Below the pieces are notes generated by a model. It did no database searches. It saw nothing but the letters and a program-made list of their open reading frames with translations, and had not been told where the DNA came from. From NCBI GenBank assembly GCA_902791025.1, contig CADATZ010000001.1, forward strand, positions 62,001-126,000: a stretch of 64,000 bases of DNA. Reading direction: 5' to 3'. Made by a program: the position numbers and the translations under genes. This document shows, piece after piece, positions 37,540 to 46,893 of this stretch. The stretch's first letter is position 1. Each line of letters starts with the position of its first letter. This stretch comes from an uncultured Chloroflexota bacterium. GTDB taxonomy: Bacteria > Chloroflexota > Anaerolineae > Anaerolineales > Anaerolineaceae.

Positions 37540-37902
37540 ATGGCAAAAGGATTTGGAAGAATGGGCGGTTCAGTAGGCGGCGGTATGGGAAGCATGCGCA
37601 GCCAGTTTCAGAGCCTTCAGAAGCAGATGATGGAACAGCAGGAAAAAATCGCTGAGATGGAAGTTACTTCATCCGTCGGCGGCGGTGTCCTGAAGATCAC
37701 AATGAGCGGCGATCAGGTCTGCAAGAACGTTGAGATCGATCCCGAATTTCTGAAGGACGCTGATGCTGAAATGCTGCAGGATATGCTAATAACCGGGATC
37801 AACTCCGCTCTTGAACAGAGCAAAAAGCTCCAGGAAGACCAGATGAGCTCCATCACCGGTGGTCTGACCAGCAGCCTTTCCGGGCTTGGATTCGGGTTCT
37901 AA
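37540..37902 (+). CDS. ybaB: YbaB/EbfC nucleoid-associated protein
   Basis: 120 residues. After a Gly-rich lead, the YbaB core is clear: QSLQKQMMEQQEKIAEMEVTSSVGGGVLKITMSGDQVCKNVEIDPEFL. It binds DNA as a dimer. RBS AGAGG upstream. It lies in the standard dnaX-ybaB-recR order, 3 bp before recR. Confidence 0.95.
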   Translation: MAKGFGRMGGSVGGGMGSMRSQFQSLQKQMMEQQEKIAEMEVTSSVGGGVLKITMSGDQVCKNVEIDPEFLKDADAEMLQDMLITGINSALEQSKKLQEDQMSSITGGLTSSLSGLGFGF

Positions 37903-37905
37903 GGT

Positions 37906-38514
37906 ATGGCTCGAATACCGGAACCGGTTCAAAACCTGGTGGACGCCTTTTCACGTCTGCCGGGTATCGGACCGCGTACTGCGTCCCGTCTGACGTTTTA
38001 CCTGCTGAAGAACAACGAGGCAACCGCGCTTCAGCTCGCGGAAGCATTGGAAAACCTGCACACGCAAACGCATTTATGTAAGGAATGCTTCAATATCACG
38101 ACTGCTGATCGAGAGCTATGCGACGTCTGCGCGGATGAAAAACGCGATCAGGATGTGATCTGCGTGGTGGAGTCCCCGATGGATGTGATCGTTCTGGAAC
38201 AGACAGACGGCTATCATGGGAAATACCACGTGCTGCATGGCCTTCTTTCTCCTATCGAGGGGATCAATCCGGAAGATATCCGTCTGGCACCGCTGATCAG
38301 CAAGGTCGCACAGGGCGGGATCTCGGAAGTGATCATCGCGACGAATCCTTCTTTGGAAGGGGACGCGACGGCACTTTATATTCAGCAGAAACTGGCTGCT
38401 TATGACGTCCGCATTACCCGCCTGGCGAGAGGTCTCCCGATCGGCGGTGAGCTGGAATATGCGGACCAGAATACCCTTCTCCGTGCCCTTTCAGGCCGGC
38501 AGAAGATGAGTTAG
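37906..38514 (+). CDS. recR: Recombination mediator RecR
   Basis: 202 residues with LVDAFSRLPGIGPRTASRLTFYL (HhH), the C4 zinc site (CKECFNITTADRELCDVC), a Toprim domain (VICVVESPMDVIVLEQT) and YHVLHGLLSPIEGINPEDI plus ATNPSLEGDATALYI. It acts with RecO at gapped DNA. Length and order are standard. Confidence 0.97.
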   Translation: MARIPEPVQNLVDAFSRLPGIGPRTASRLTFYLLKNNEATALQLAEALENLHTQTHLCKECFNITTADRELCDVCADEKRDQDVICVVESPMDVIVLEQTDGYHGKYHVLHGLLSPIEGINPEDIRLAPLISKVAQGGISEVIIATNPSLEGDATALYIQQKLAAYDVRITRLARGLPIGGELEYADQNTLLRALSGRQKMS

Positions 38515-38520
38515 CTGATC

Positions 38521-39012
38521 ATGGAATACTTTATCGATGGGCATAACCTGATTCCCAAGATCAGCGGGATCAGGCTTTCTGATGAGAATGATGAACTGGA
38601 GCTGCTGGAGCGGCTCCAGGAATATGCCCGTTTGACCAGACGAAGATGTACTGTCTTCTTTGACAAAGCCCCCGATTTTAAAACAAGAGATGAGAGCTAT
38701 GGAACTGTGCATGTGGTTTATGTGACGCACAGCACCAAGGCTGATGAAGAGATCATCGCACGGGTCAATGACCTATCCAAAGCCAGGATCCGGGAAGTGA
38801 TCGTTGTGTCATCAGATCAGCATGTGCAGTGGCAGTGCCATCGCGCCGGGGCTGCTACCATGAATTCTGAAAAATTTGCCGCGGATATGATGCATATCTT
38901 CACCTCCGGCTCGGCCTATCCCGTCAAAGGAAAAAAATCCGAACCACACCTGGAACAGAAACTAAGTCCCAAAGAAGTAGACGAGTGGCTGAAGATTTTC
39001 AGTGAAAAATAG
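38521..39012 (+). CDS. NYN-domain RNase (YacP-like)
   Basis: 163 residues. MEYFIDGHNLIPKI with Asp in the first strand, RRRCTVFFDKAPD, and ADEEIIARVNDLSKARIREVIVVSSDQHVQWQC form the NYN/PIN acidic site typical of YacP proteins implicated in rRNA and mRNA processing. It follows recR by 6 bp. Confidence 0.8.
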   Translation: MEYFIDGHNLIPKISGIRLSDENDELELLERLQEYARLTRRRCTVFFDKAPDFKTRDESYGTVHVVYVTHSTKADEEIIARVNDLSKARIREVIVVSSDQHVQWQCHRAGAATMNSEKFAADMMHIFTSGSAYPVKGKKSEPHLEQKLSPKEVDEWLKIFSEK

Positions 39013-39070
39013 GCAGAAGAGCTGTCTGCGTGGGTTTTGTTATGATTCAGATATGAAAGAGGTTTGTAAA

Positions 39071-40081
39071 ATGAAGAATATCAAAATCATCACACTTATG
39101 TTGAGTCTCATCATAATGCTCTGCGGTTTTACCGATGAAACCCCGATACCGGTCTCATCTCTTCAGGATGAACCGCTTGATTATTCGGATGCTGAAAATT
39201 GGATCATTTTCGGTGAGGGAGAAGATACGGATGCCGATTTCTTCTTTCTTGCTCCGACTGTATCTACCGGCGAAACCTACAATATGACTTTGGATGACCC
39301 GTCTGTACTGGCTTCTTTTCTGGCACAGACAAATGTCTTTCGGGATATTTACGGAACAAACTGCAGAACCTATTCACCGGTCTATCGTCAGGAGACAACG
39401 GCTGTTTTCAACCTGCCCATAGAGGAGTGGGAACCCTACCGAGATTTTGCTTATCAGGATGTTTCCGCAGCATTTGAATACTATCTGGAGAACGAAAATA
39501 ACGGACGGCCGATCGTCCTCATGGGGTTCTCTCAGGGAGCCGAGATGGGCATTCTGCTGATGGAAGAATTTTTTGATGATGAACAGCTTTCTTCCCAGCT
39601 GGTTGCAGCTTACTTTATCGGCTGGCCAATCACACCGGAGATGGTGGCGGAGTATCCGCAGCTAAAAATGGCACAGGGAGAAGGAGATACCGGCGTGATC
39701 ATCTCTTTTGATTGTGAAACGCCGGAAGTCACAGAATCTGTTTTCTATCCAATCGGGCAAAAGGTTCTTTCCATCAATCCGCTGAACTGGAAGACCGATT
39801 CCACTCCCGCTGATAAATCTCTGAATAAAGGCTCCCGCCTGCTGAATGGCCGGGGTGAAATCAAACGGGAAGCGACCGAGCTCTGCGGAGCATACATTGA
39901 CCCCGACAGAGGTGTGTTGAAGGTGACCGATATAGATGCCGCAGACTACAAACCGGTGATCCCGATTTTTACCCCCGGTGTGCTGCATGTTTATGATTCC
40001 CAGCTCTTTTATCAGAATCTGAAGGATAATGCTGAACTTCGCCTGCAGAATTATCTCACGGAGCATGATTTGAACCGATAG
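39071..40081 (+). CDS. Secreted DUF3089-family alpha/beta hydrolase
   Basis: 336 residues from ATG 39071 (AGAGG at 39058-39062), with a signal peptide (MKNIKIITLMLSLIIMLCGF). ADFFFLAPTVSTG and YSPVYRQ resemble DUF3089 starts; the nucleophile elbow is IVLMGFSQGAEMG. Later AAYFIGWPIT and GVLHVYDSQLFYQN are also consistent with that family. Substrate unknown. A cysteine near the signal end (LCGF) does not fit a lipobox, so ordinary secretion is more likely. Confidence 0.75.
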   Translation: MKNIKIITLMLSLIIMLCGFTDETPIPVSSLQDEPLDYSDAENWIIFGEGEDTDADFFFLAPTVSTGETYNMTLDDPSVLASFLAQTNVFRDIYGTNCRTYSPVYRQETTAVFNLPIEEWEPYRDFAYQDVSAAFEYYLENENNGRPIVLMGFSQGAEMGILLMEEFFDDEQLSSQLVAAYFIGWPITPEMVAEYPQLKMAQGEGDTGVIISFDCETPEVTESVFYPIGQKVLSINPLNWKTDSTPADKSLNKGSRLLNGRGEIKREATELCGAYIDPDRGVLKVTDIDAADYKPVIPIFTPGVLHVYDSQLFYQNLKDNAELRLQNYLTEHDLNR

Positions 40082-40103
40082 TTACTGGATAGGATAAGCA
40101 CTC

Positions 40104-41066
40104 ATGAACGAAAATAATGGGAAAAAGACATTTTCCCGCATTGGATTCGCCCAGGTTGCGGGGATTGTTGCATCGTTTCTTGTCAGCAGGTTTGTATTGA
40201 CGCCGTTACTCACCGGTGAGAATCTTCAGAAGGCCTTTGCCTCGCTTGGGCCTTCAATGGTTTTGCTGTCGATTTATGTACCGCAGATCGCATTTCTGCT
40301 GGCATATTGGCTGTTCGTCAGAACCATGCCGAAGCCGGATTGGCAAAAGGAACCGATGGGTTTCAAAACGATTGCGAAAATCTTTTTGATGATGTATGCG
40401 GTTTCCAGTGTGATCAATCAAATCGGTTCAGCGATCACAAAAACGGCTCCTGCCGGCGGAGATGTTCAGCTGGATATTCTGGCGAAAATGCAGTCGACAA
40501 AGCTTCCTGTCGCGATCGCGATTCCTGTGGTTATCGGACCGATCCTGGAAGAATTGGTTTTCCGAAAGCTTATGATCGATCGTACCAGGCATTACGGGGA
40601 AAAGACAGCCATCATTTTTTCCGCTGTCTGTTTCGGTCTTTTTCACGGGAATCTGACGCAGTTCCTATATGCAAGTGTTGTGGGCTTGTTCCTCGGATAT
40701 GTTTACTGCAAGACGGGGAAGGTTCTTATTACCATGCTCATGCACATGCTGCTGAATGGCTGCAGTACTGTTATTTTGCTGATGCTTCCGCTGTTTGAAG
40801 GGGAGAATCCGGATAAGGCAGCCATTGCCGGTATCAGTTTGGTGCTGACGCTGCTGGTGCTCGGATTTATGATGATCATGGGCTTTATCCTGCTCTTCCG
40901 CTGGATCAAGCAGAAACGCTTCGTATTTGATGAATCCATGCCGGACTTTATTCCTCAGAATGAAGTCTTCAAGACTGTCTATTTGAACCCGGGTGTGGTC
41001 GTTCTGTTCGTTATTGAAATTGCGGGCATAATTATAACTTTATTTGATATTGATCTGCCTCTGTGA
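40104..41066 (+). CDS. CPBP-family intramembrane glutamic endopeptidase
   Basis: 320 residues with about eight TM helices. Catalytic motif GPILEELVFRKLM (EExxxR) followed by IIFSAVCFGLFHGN (second motif FxxxH) and MLMHMLLNGC (third). Family members cleave prenylated or other membrane proteins and are often linked to bacteriocin immunity. The C-terminal ~60 residues add a further TM helix. It is the last gene of the run that starts at dnaX and ends before a terminator. Confidence 0.85.
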   Translation: MNENNGKKTFSRIGFAQVAGIVASFLVSRFVLTPLLTGENLQKAFASLGPSMVLLSIYVPQIAFLLAYWLFVRTMPKPDWQKEPMGFKTIAKIFLMMYAVSSVINQIGSAITKTAPAGGDVQLDILAKMQSTKLPVAIAIPVVIGPILEELVFRKLMIDRTRHYGEKTAIIFSAVCFGLFHGNLTQFLYASVVGLFLGYVYCKTGKVLITMLMHMLLNGCSTVILLMLPLFEGENPDKAAIAGISLVLTLLVLGFMMIMGFILLFRWIKQKRFVFDESMPDFIPQNEVFKTVYLNPGVVVLFVIEIAGIIITLFDIDLPL

Positions 41067-41168
41067 TGGGGTGGACAGGGACTGTAAAGCCAGGAAGATG
41101 ACCTTATCCCTGATATAAAAATCTGACAGGGAGAGGAAATAAAAGAATTTAGCTTTTCATGTGAAGAA

Positions 41169-41201
41169 ACAGGGGGCGGATCAATAAGGTTCGTCCCCTG
41201 T
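41169..41201. terminator. Likely bidirectional hairpin between converging genes
   Basis: ACAGGGG / CCCCTGT stem extended with GATC..GGTTCG pairs. T content after it is modest. Resembles the hairpin at 12561-12588. Confidence 0.45.
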
Positions 41202-41221
41202 ATGTTACTTTCTGATTCCTG

Positions 41222-41695
41222 CTAATTCCTGACAACGAAAGAAATGCTGAGATACAGTTGGAAGAGTTCCCAAACTACCATGGGGCTGAAGAGGTAGCCG
41301 CCATAGCGGTGTGTCACCAGATACATGAACCATACCACAACCGTCAGGAGCAGAACCGCAATCGAGATCGCAAGAACTGCGGGCAAATTCACACTGCTGA
41401 ACAGCATAAAATGCCAGATGAACGTTCCGATGATCAGGATCAGGCTGTTCAAAAATATATTGCGCAGCCGTCTGGGAGAAAGATTTACGGAATAAACGAA
41501 GGTGCAGCCTACTGCCCAAAGCACAAACAGAATCGCCCAAATCACCAGGAGCCCGGTACGGGTTGGGAAGGCAGCGGGCAAATTCAGCTGAGAAATCAGC
41601 TCCGGGTCTGTGGTGCGCAGCAGACGGAATATGGCGGCGTAGCCAAATACGAGTGCGATGATATTGAAAATACCGAAAGCGTTGATCTTTTTCAT
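41222..41695 (-). CDS. TspO/MBR-family membrane protein
   Basis: 157 residues, about five TM helices. The pattern of the TspO family is visible: GLLVIWAILFVLWAVGCTFVY, a middle IGTFIWHFMLFSSVNLPAVL, and the end YGGYLFSPMVVWELFQLYLSISFVVRN (as in LLFPYLAWVSFATYLNYSI.RLN). The family binds tetrapyrroles or cholesterol and affects stress responses. It is the last gene of the minus-strand operon, 10 bp after the preceding stop. The sequence is fairly divergent. Confidence 0.65.
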   Translation of the reverse strand: MKKINAFGIFNIIALVFGYAAIFRLLRTTDPELISQLNLPAAFPTRTGLLVIWAILFVLWAVGCTFVYSVNLSPRRLRNIFLNSLILIIGTFIWHFMLFSSVNLPAVLAISIAVLLLTVVVWFMYLVTHRYGGYLFSPMVVWELFQLYLSISFVVRN

Positions 41696-41705
41696 AAATT
41701 CTCTC

Positions 41706-43040
41706 CTAAATCAAAACCACATCGAGAAGATTGCAGTAGATGATATAAAATATCCCGCCTGTTAATATAACAGATACGGCGCGGGTGAGCCTGTTTTCCG
41801 CTGAAATCCTTACAAGCAGACTGTTCAGCCCGGCGTAAACAGCGATGAGCGGAATAATGAAGCGCAGATGGGTGATGGAAAGCATTTCCCATCCCGAGGT
41901 GCTGCCGAAAAGGATCGGCAGAAAACCGAACAGGCTCAAAAGAAGCGCGGTAAGGGCACAGAAATCTGTAATATAAGTCCTTCCTCGTTTGACCGGCAGC
42001 GCCATACATGCTGAGATTCCGAGAAACAACAGAAATGGAAGAATAGAGAAATATTTGCTTATATTTCGTATAGGCGAAAGGTAGTGGAACGGTGATCCCA
42101 TACGCACGGAGATGAGAAAATTGTTCATGAATTCATCTGTCAGAACGAAGAACCCAAAAGGAACAAGGATCCCGGCTGCAACGCAGAGTACCTGCCAAAT
42201 CACTCTTTTCCGATGAAGCTTCGTAATGAGCACGCCCATATCGACACAGATAACAATAAGCAGAAACAGCAGCGCGATGCGCATTATCAGCAAAAGCAGT
42301 GCGCGCTGGGAATCCGCGGAAAACCAGAAGGGACTGTCATTTGGAATCGCGAGATCCTCGTGAAACTGTTCAAGCAGTGCGGCGATCACAGAACTGTTGG
42401 CGATCATTCCGTAATGAGAAGCGGGAAATACCTTCAGCGTCTTCACGGACTCCGCTGCCTTGCGATACTCGGGTGAGGTTTCGTATTTCGCGGTCAGGAT
42501 GCTTGCCGGAACACTGCTTTCAGAAAGGTCCGTTGCTTTAGGGCTGACAAAAGCCCGGGATGTGAAGTCCTCGTAATGAATAGCAATTTTGACGGTTTCT
42601 GCTCCCGCATAAAGCGAGACCAGTCCGGTTCGATCCGGGTCCGTAAAAAAGCGTGTCGTGAGAAATGTATAAGCGGAGTCAACCGGGTTCTCCGGCTCTC
42701 CATCCACCGGTCCTGAGACATCATGCGGCTTGTTTTCAATCGTCAGGACGACAAAGCCACGTCTTGCGAATTCCATAGCGATATGGTCCCCGCTGTAGCG
42801 GTTCCCGGAATCTCCCGGGACGATCAGGATCGAAGGCCTGCGGTTCATGGAACTCGCCTGAATGGGACGGAACAGCCGTGCGCCGTACAGGTAGCAGTCG
42901 AAGCTTTCCACATCGATATCGTGGATCAGGATGTTCCCGGAGTCTGTTTCGATATAACGGGAAAAACCTGCCATGAGCAAAAATACACACAGCAGGCTGA
43001 TCAACAGATTACTCGAGAAATGTTTTCCTCTGTTTTTCAT
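41706..43040 (-). CDS. Membrane protein with extracellular alpha/beta-hydrolase-like domain and C-terminal TM helices
   Basis: 444 residues. An N-terminal TM helix, then a region of about 40-250 that looks like an alpha/beta hydrolase (SILIVPGDSGNRYSGDHIAMEFARRGFVVLTIENKPHD with the family's start, FYAGAETVKIAIH) but with SLYAGAE where GxSxG is expected, so catalysis is doubtful. Seven or so TM helices follow (about 260-440). Unknown function. Its start overlaps the stop of the gene before it by 4 bp (ATGA), showing coupling. Confidence 0.55.
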   Translation of the reverse strand: MKNRGKHFSSNLLISLLCVFLLMAGFSRYIETDSGNILIHDIDVESFDCYLYGARLFRPIQASSMNRRPSILIVPGDSGNRYSGDHIAMEFARRGFVVLTIENKPHDVSGPVDGEPENPVDSAYTFLTTRFFTDPDRTGLVSLYAGAETVKIAIHYEDFTSRAFVSPKATDLSESSVPASILTAKYETSPEYRKAAESVKTLKVFPASHYGMIANSSVIAALLEQFHEDLAIPNDSPFWFSADSQRALLLLIMRIALLFLLIVICVDMGVLITKLHRKRVIWQVLCVAAGILVPFGFFVLTDEFMNNFLISVRMGSPFHYLSPIRNISKYFSILPFLLFLGISACMALPVKRGRTYITDFCALTALLLSLFGFLPILFGSTSGWEMLSITHLRFIIPLIAVYAGLNSLLVRISAENRLTRAVSVILTGGIFYIIYCNLLDVVLI

Positions 43041-43753
43041 TCAATAACGATGGAGCGGACAAAATAATCCAGCTGATCCAGAGACGGTTGAAAATCGGAT
43101 GCGGGAATGTTCTGCCAATCTGCCGCACTTACCGGTTTTCCGTTCAGATTGTTATTTACAAGCGGGAAAATTGCGCTGATGTAGTAATTGTTATCCGTAC
43201 TGACACCCTGCCAGGAATAATAAAGCTCTGTCGAACCAATGCCGGAGGAAATCGGGTCTGAGTAAGCGACCACAGTCCGCAGACCGCTGCCTGATTCAAA
43301 ATCGATGATCTGCGGCAAGGCGGCTGCTGTTTGTTCCTTCACCTGCATCGGCAGCAGCGGTACAGGTGTCGTGACTGAGTCAAGTGTTGTATATCCTCCC
43401 CTGATGTTTTCGAGAAGGTCCCGCAGGTTCATTACCGGGTTCAGGAGCGTAAAGGAAGTTTTCATCAGGTCATCCAGCAGGTAAAATGTCACCTGCGGTT
43501 CGATACCGCTGCCGAAGGATTCAAGATCGGACAAAAAAATCGTTGTGTTTGCGATCTGCGCCGATGCAAGTGCCTGCGGCTCTGCATCTTCGGGAACAGG
43601 GATGTTTTCTTTTGTCTGGTAACAGCGGGTATTATCGGATAATACATTCATTGTAAAATTTCCGCATTTGACACGTACGTCATTCTGCGCGGACGCGGAT
43701 GAAACTGCCGCAGTTAGTAAAATCAAAACAATGATCGTCAATAATTTCTTCAT
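43037..43753 (-). CDS. Secreted protein of unknown function
   Basis: 238 residues with a signal peptide (MKKLLTIIVLILLTAAVSSASAQ). The mature part has two cysteines early (VKCGNFTMN, TRCYQTKEN) and a beta-rich layout; I do not recognise a family. It lies 32 bp after the elp3 stop and overlaps the next gene by ATGA, so it is in the operon. It may be a partner of the following membrane hydrolase. Confidence 0.6.
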   Translation of the reverse strand: MKKLLTIIVLILLTAAVSSASAQNDVRVKCGNFTMNVLSDNTRCYQTKENIPVPEDAEPQALASAQIANTTIFLSDLESFGSGIEPQVTFYLLDDLMKTSFTLLNPVMNLRDLLENIRGGYTTLDSVTTPVPLLPMQVKEQTAAALPQIIDFESGSGLRTVVAYSDPISSGIGSTELYYSWQGVSTDNNYYISAIFPLVNNNLNGKPVSAADWQNIPASDFQPSLDQLDYFVRSIVIE

Positions 43754-43785
43754 GATCTCTCTCCTTATCTTGCGAATATACTGAG

Positions 43786-45429
43786 TTATTTCAGTTTGCG
43801 AATTAAATAATACTCTCCCCGTTCAAAGCCTCTGGACTCATAGTATCGGCGTGTACCGATAGCCGCGATGACCGCGATGCGCGGAAAGCCCATTTCTCCG
43901 GCAATACGGCAGGCCTCTTCGATCAGGGTGCTGCCGAGTCCGATGTGCTGGGCAGCGCCGCTTTGTTCTGCTCCTACCGGCAGGCTTTGCCCATAGATAT
44001 GCACTTCGCGGATCAGCGCACAGTCCTTCAGCTCATCAATGGGCGCATTTTCCGGATGGTCCGGGATTGAGAGCCTCAGATAACCGGCAAGTTTGTCATT
44101 CTCCGTCACATACTGTAGGAAATGCTCATCCGCATACGCCGCATGGTAGCGGAAATCATTGAGAACAAGATCTTCCGGCTGTACCTTTTGGCCGCGGATC
44201 TCCCGACAGCGAATACAGCGGCAGGCTGTACCGTTAGCTTTCATCAGCTCCTGGATATCCATACGCAGACTGGAACGTGTGTTTCCGGCTACGACATGAT
44301 GGGAGGGAATGTCACGAATGACGCGGTTGACCCGGCAGTATGGCTGAATGGTCGGTTTGATGTCAGCCAGCAGGTGGACGAGGGTATCCATGTCATATGG
44401 CTCATAATTCCCCCTTTCCCATTCCTGATAAAGGTCAGTTCCCTGCAGCAGCTGTGTCGGGTAAATTTTTAGTTCATCCGGGCAGTATCCGTACCCTTCT
44501 TCCGGAGCTTGCCAGAAGTGTTTGAAATCCTCCCGGTCGCTTTCCGGTGTGGCGCCGAGTAAATTCGGCATCCAGTGCAGCACGATCTTAAACCCCGCCG
44601 CTCGGGCCAATGCGACCCGTTCCAGAGCTTCCTTTACGGTGAGGCTGCGCCGGTTCAGCTGCAGGATCTCATCATTCATGCTTTGGATGCCAAGCTGAAG
44701 CTTCGTGACGCCGAGAACACGCAATTTCCGCAGTGTTTCTGCGTCCAGCAGGTCCGGGCGGGTTTCCACGACCAGGCCGACATTTCGATGAGAAGCCGTC
44801 TCGTTGATGTGCTGTGCCTGCTGCAGATTTTCGGACTCACATTCGTTCATGGCGTCAAAACAGCGCTGAATGAAATGCTGCTGATAGTCCCATGGATAAC
44901 TGGTCCAGGAGCCTCCCAGGATCAGCAGTTCAATTTTATCGGTGGGATGTCCGACCGCTTCATAGGACTGGATCCGTGAGGAAACCTGAAGATACGGATC
45001 AAAATGGTTTTGGAAGGCACGCGCCGCCCCCGGTTCATCCGGCAGGTAGCTCTTGGGCATTCGTTCGTCTGTCGGGCAGAATATACAGTTGCCCGGACAA
45101 GGCCAGGGAGCGGTGAGAACGGTGACAGTGGTCACGCCGGAAAGGGTGCGGCTGGGTTTCATTCGGATCTTTGCCAAAAGCTCCGGGTCTTCCTGTAATT
45201 CCCCTGCTGCCACCATCTGATGGTAGGCGAGCACCAGTGTGTATTTGGAGATGTTCCCCCGGTTGGGAAGTGGGTTCTTGCGTATAGTCTTAAATACATC
45301 CGCGCCGTCTTTGATCAGCAGCAGCAGTTTTTTCGCTTCTTCCACATCCTCCGGGGTGTCCCTGCGGGATGCTTTCCACTCCTCAACGGTGCGTGTTTTA
45401 AAGTAGGAGGGATCAGTTGGGTTTGTCAT
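43786..45429 (-). CDS. elp3: Elp3-family tRNA uridine(34) acetyltransferase (radical SAM + GNAT)
   Basis: 547 residues. The radical SAM part has the CxxxCxxC cluster PCPGNCIFC and LLILGGSWTSYP, then GLVVETRPDLLDAETL, LQLGIQSMNDEIL; the C-terminal GNAT domain (from about 450) has REVHIYGQSLPVG, LGSTLIEEACRIAGE and YYESRGFERGEYYLIRKL. The KAT-like enzyme adds a carboxymethyl group to wobble uridine using acetyl-CoA and SAM. Bacterial Elp3 is characteristic of Chloroflexota among others. The ATG overlaps the stop of the CapA-like gene (4 bp). Confidence 0.93.
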   Translation of the reverse strand: MTNPTDPSYFKTRTVEEWKASRRDTPEDVEEAKKLLLLIKDGADVFKTIRKNPLPNRGNISKYTLVLAYHQMVAAGELQEDPELLAKIRMKPSRTLSGVTTVTVLTAPWPCPGNCIFCPTDERMPKSYLPDEPGAARAFQNHFDPYLQVSSRIQSYEAVGHPTDKIELLILGGSWTSYPWDYQQHFIQRCFDAMNECESENLQQAQHINETASHRNVGLVVETRPDLLDAETLRKLRVLGVTKLQLGIQSMNDEILQLNRRSLTVKEALERVALARAAGFKIVLHWMPNLLGATPESDREDFKHFWQAPEEGYGYCPDELKIYPTQLLQGTDLYQEWERGNYEPYDMDTLVHLLADIKPTIQPYCRVNRVIRDIPSHHVVAGNTRSSLRMDIQELMKANGTACRCIRCREIRGQKVQPEDLVLNDFRYHAAYADEHFLQYVTENDKLAGYLRLSIPDHPENAPIDELKDCALIREVHIYGQSLPVGAEQSGAAQHIGLGSTLIEEACRIAGEMGFPRIAVIAAIGTRRYYESRGFERGEYYLIRKLK

Positions 45430-46853
45430 TCTGATAAACCTTCAACTTCGGAAATCTTGAAAATGCGGTTCAGGAGCTGCGCTCTGTCAGCCGGGTCCAT
45501 ATAATGGCTCAGCGCGTTATTGGTGAAGCGGATGGTCAGGAGTTCTGTGTTGAGGTAGCGGCCGTCATAAAAGACATGGCGGTCGATGAATGCTTCGGCA
45601 GTTTCCGGCAAAAAGAATGCCTGGTCAAAGAAAAGGTTGCCGAGCCCGTAGTGAATGAAGTTGGTACTGGAGACGTCAAACTCCATCGGAATATGAGATT
45701 GGGATCCGCTGATGATCACAGCACCCGCGTCCCGGACGCCCTCAAAGTCTTCACGAACCTCATCAATCGCCCTCACCTGGAATACCTCGAGGTGCTGAAA
45801 GGTGACGATGGGGATGATCCCCTGTTTCCGCAGCTCGCGGATTTGCTGTTTCAACAGATTCATGTCGCAGTGCACAGCACCAGGCCGTTCGTCTGAGGCT
45901 GTCGCGTAGCCTAATTCCTTCCCGTTGCAGCCGAGAAAAGCGAAACGGTTGCCGTTGTGGCTCATCAGCAGCGGTTGCTGGGCTTCCTGCTTGTTGTGAC
46001 CGCCGCCATAATAGGGGATACCCGCTTCATCATAGATATCCAATGTCTGGTAAACCGGTTCATCACCGTGATCACCAAAGTGATCCCCGTCCAGTTCCAA
46101 TACGTCTGTACCGATATCTTCCAGAAGCGCCATGTAAGACGGTTTGGAGCAGAAGACCAGACCGTTATAGTGCTCCTGGATGTTGCACCTTTCGTAGAAA
46201 GGGACCTCGTTGTTGATATGCAGAATATCCGCGTCGATCAAAGGCTCCCGGATGAGTGATGCCGGGTAGAGCGGATCAAGGTCCATATAAGAAGCCGTTC
46301 CGCGAACCATAGCGGTCACGCCGGTCAGCACCAGGTTGGTGAGCTTTGAAGCGTCGCGGTTGCTGACAGGCAGGGCGGTGATATCCGTATCTTCCGAAAT
46401 TTCGCCGATAACGGCCGTGAGCGGCCAGGTGTCGGGATCAAATTTGTTATAAAGTACATCAGCTCCGTCAATGGTTATGATCTTGCGGCGGGGTTCTATG
46501 TCTTCAAAGGGAATAATCATCCAGGCATTTGCCAGATTGAAATCGGTATAAAGATTTGTTTTTGACAGAGATTGGATGTGGTTTTTCGCCGGTTCTTCGC
46601 CGAAAATTTCTTTGACTGCTGGAAATTCCTCTTCGGAAATCAAAATATCTGCAATTCCGTCTGTGCCGTCCAGCGTGTCGCAGGCACCGTTCCAGAAACA
46701 GTGCAGTGCTTCGAAGGAGATGTCATCTGTGATGGTCAGATAAGGAGCCGAAATTGCGTATATTCTCCGATAAGCACCGGAATCTTGTGCTTTTACAGCT
46801 GAGGTCATTGCGAGAACGATCAAAAAGGCCAGGCGAAGAAGATTCTTTTTCAT
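45426..46853 (-). CDS. Secreted CapA/PgsA-type metallophosphoesterase
   Basis: 475 residues with a signal peptide (MKKNLLRLAFLIVLAMTSAVKA). The middle shows the CapA (PGA_cap) pattern: VLELDGDHFGDHGDEPVYQTLDIYDEAGIPYYGGGHN, LGCNG, PIVTFQHLEVFQ and GAVIISGSQSHIPMEFDVSSTNFIHYGLGNLFFDQ. In the family this resembles a calcineurin-like enzyme in poly-gamma-glutamate synthesis, but here there is no capsule ligase in the window and the role is unclear. The Asp and His metal ligands are largely kept. It is coupled to elp3 by a 4-bp overlap. Confidence 0.8.
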   Translation of the reverse strand: MKKNLLRLAFLIVLAMTSAVKAQDSGAYRRIYAISAPYLTITDDISFEALHCFWNGACDTLDGTDGIADILISEEEFPAVKEIFGEEPAKNHIQSLSKTNLYTDFNLANAWMIIPFEDIEPRRKIITIDGADVLYNKFDPDTWPLTAVIGEISEDTDITALPVSNRDASKLTNLVLTGVTAMVRGTASYMDLDPLYPASLIREPLIDADILHINNEVPFYERCNIQEHYNGLVFCSKPSYMALLEDIGTDVLELDGDHFGDHGDEPVYQTLDIYDEAGIPYYGGGHNKQEAQQPLLMSHNGNRFAFLGCNGKELGYATASDERPGAVHCDMNLLKQQIRELRKQGIIPIVTFQHLEVFQVRAIDEVREDFEGVRDAGAVIISGSQSHIPMEFDVSSTNFIHYGLGNLFFDQAFFLPETAEAFIDRHVFYDGRYLNTELLTIRFTNNALSHYMDPADRAQLLNRIFKISEVEGLSE

Positions 46854-46893
46854 AAACTGTCACGGTCTCCTTATTATACCGATGAGTATTTGA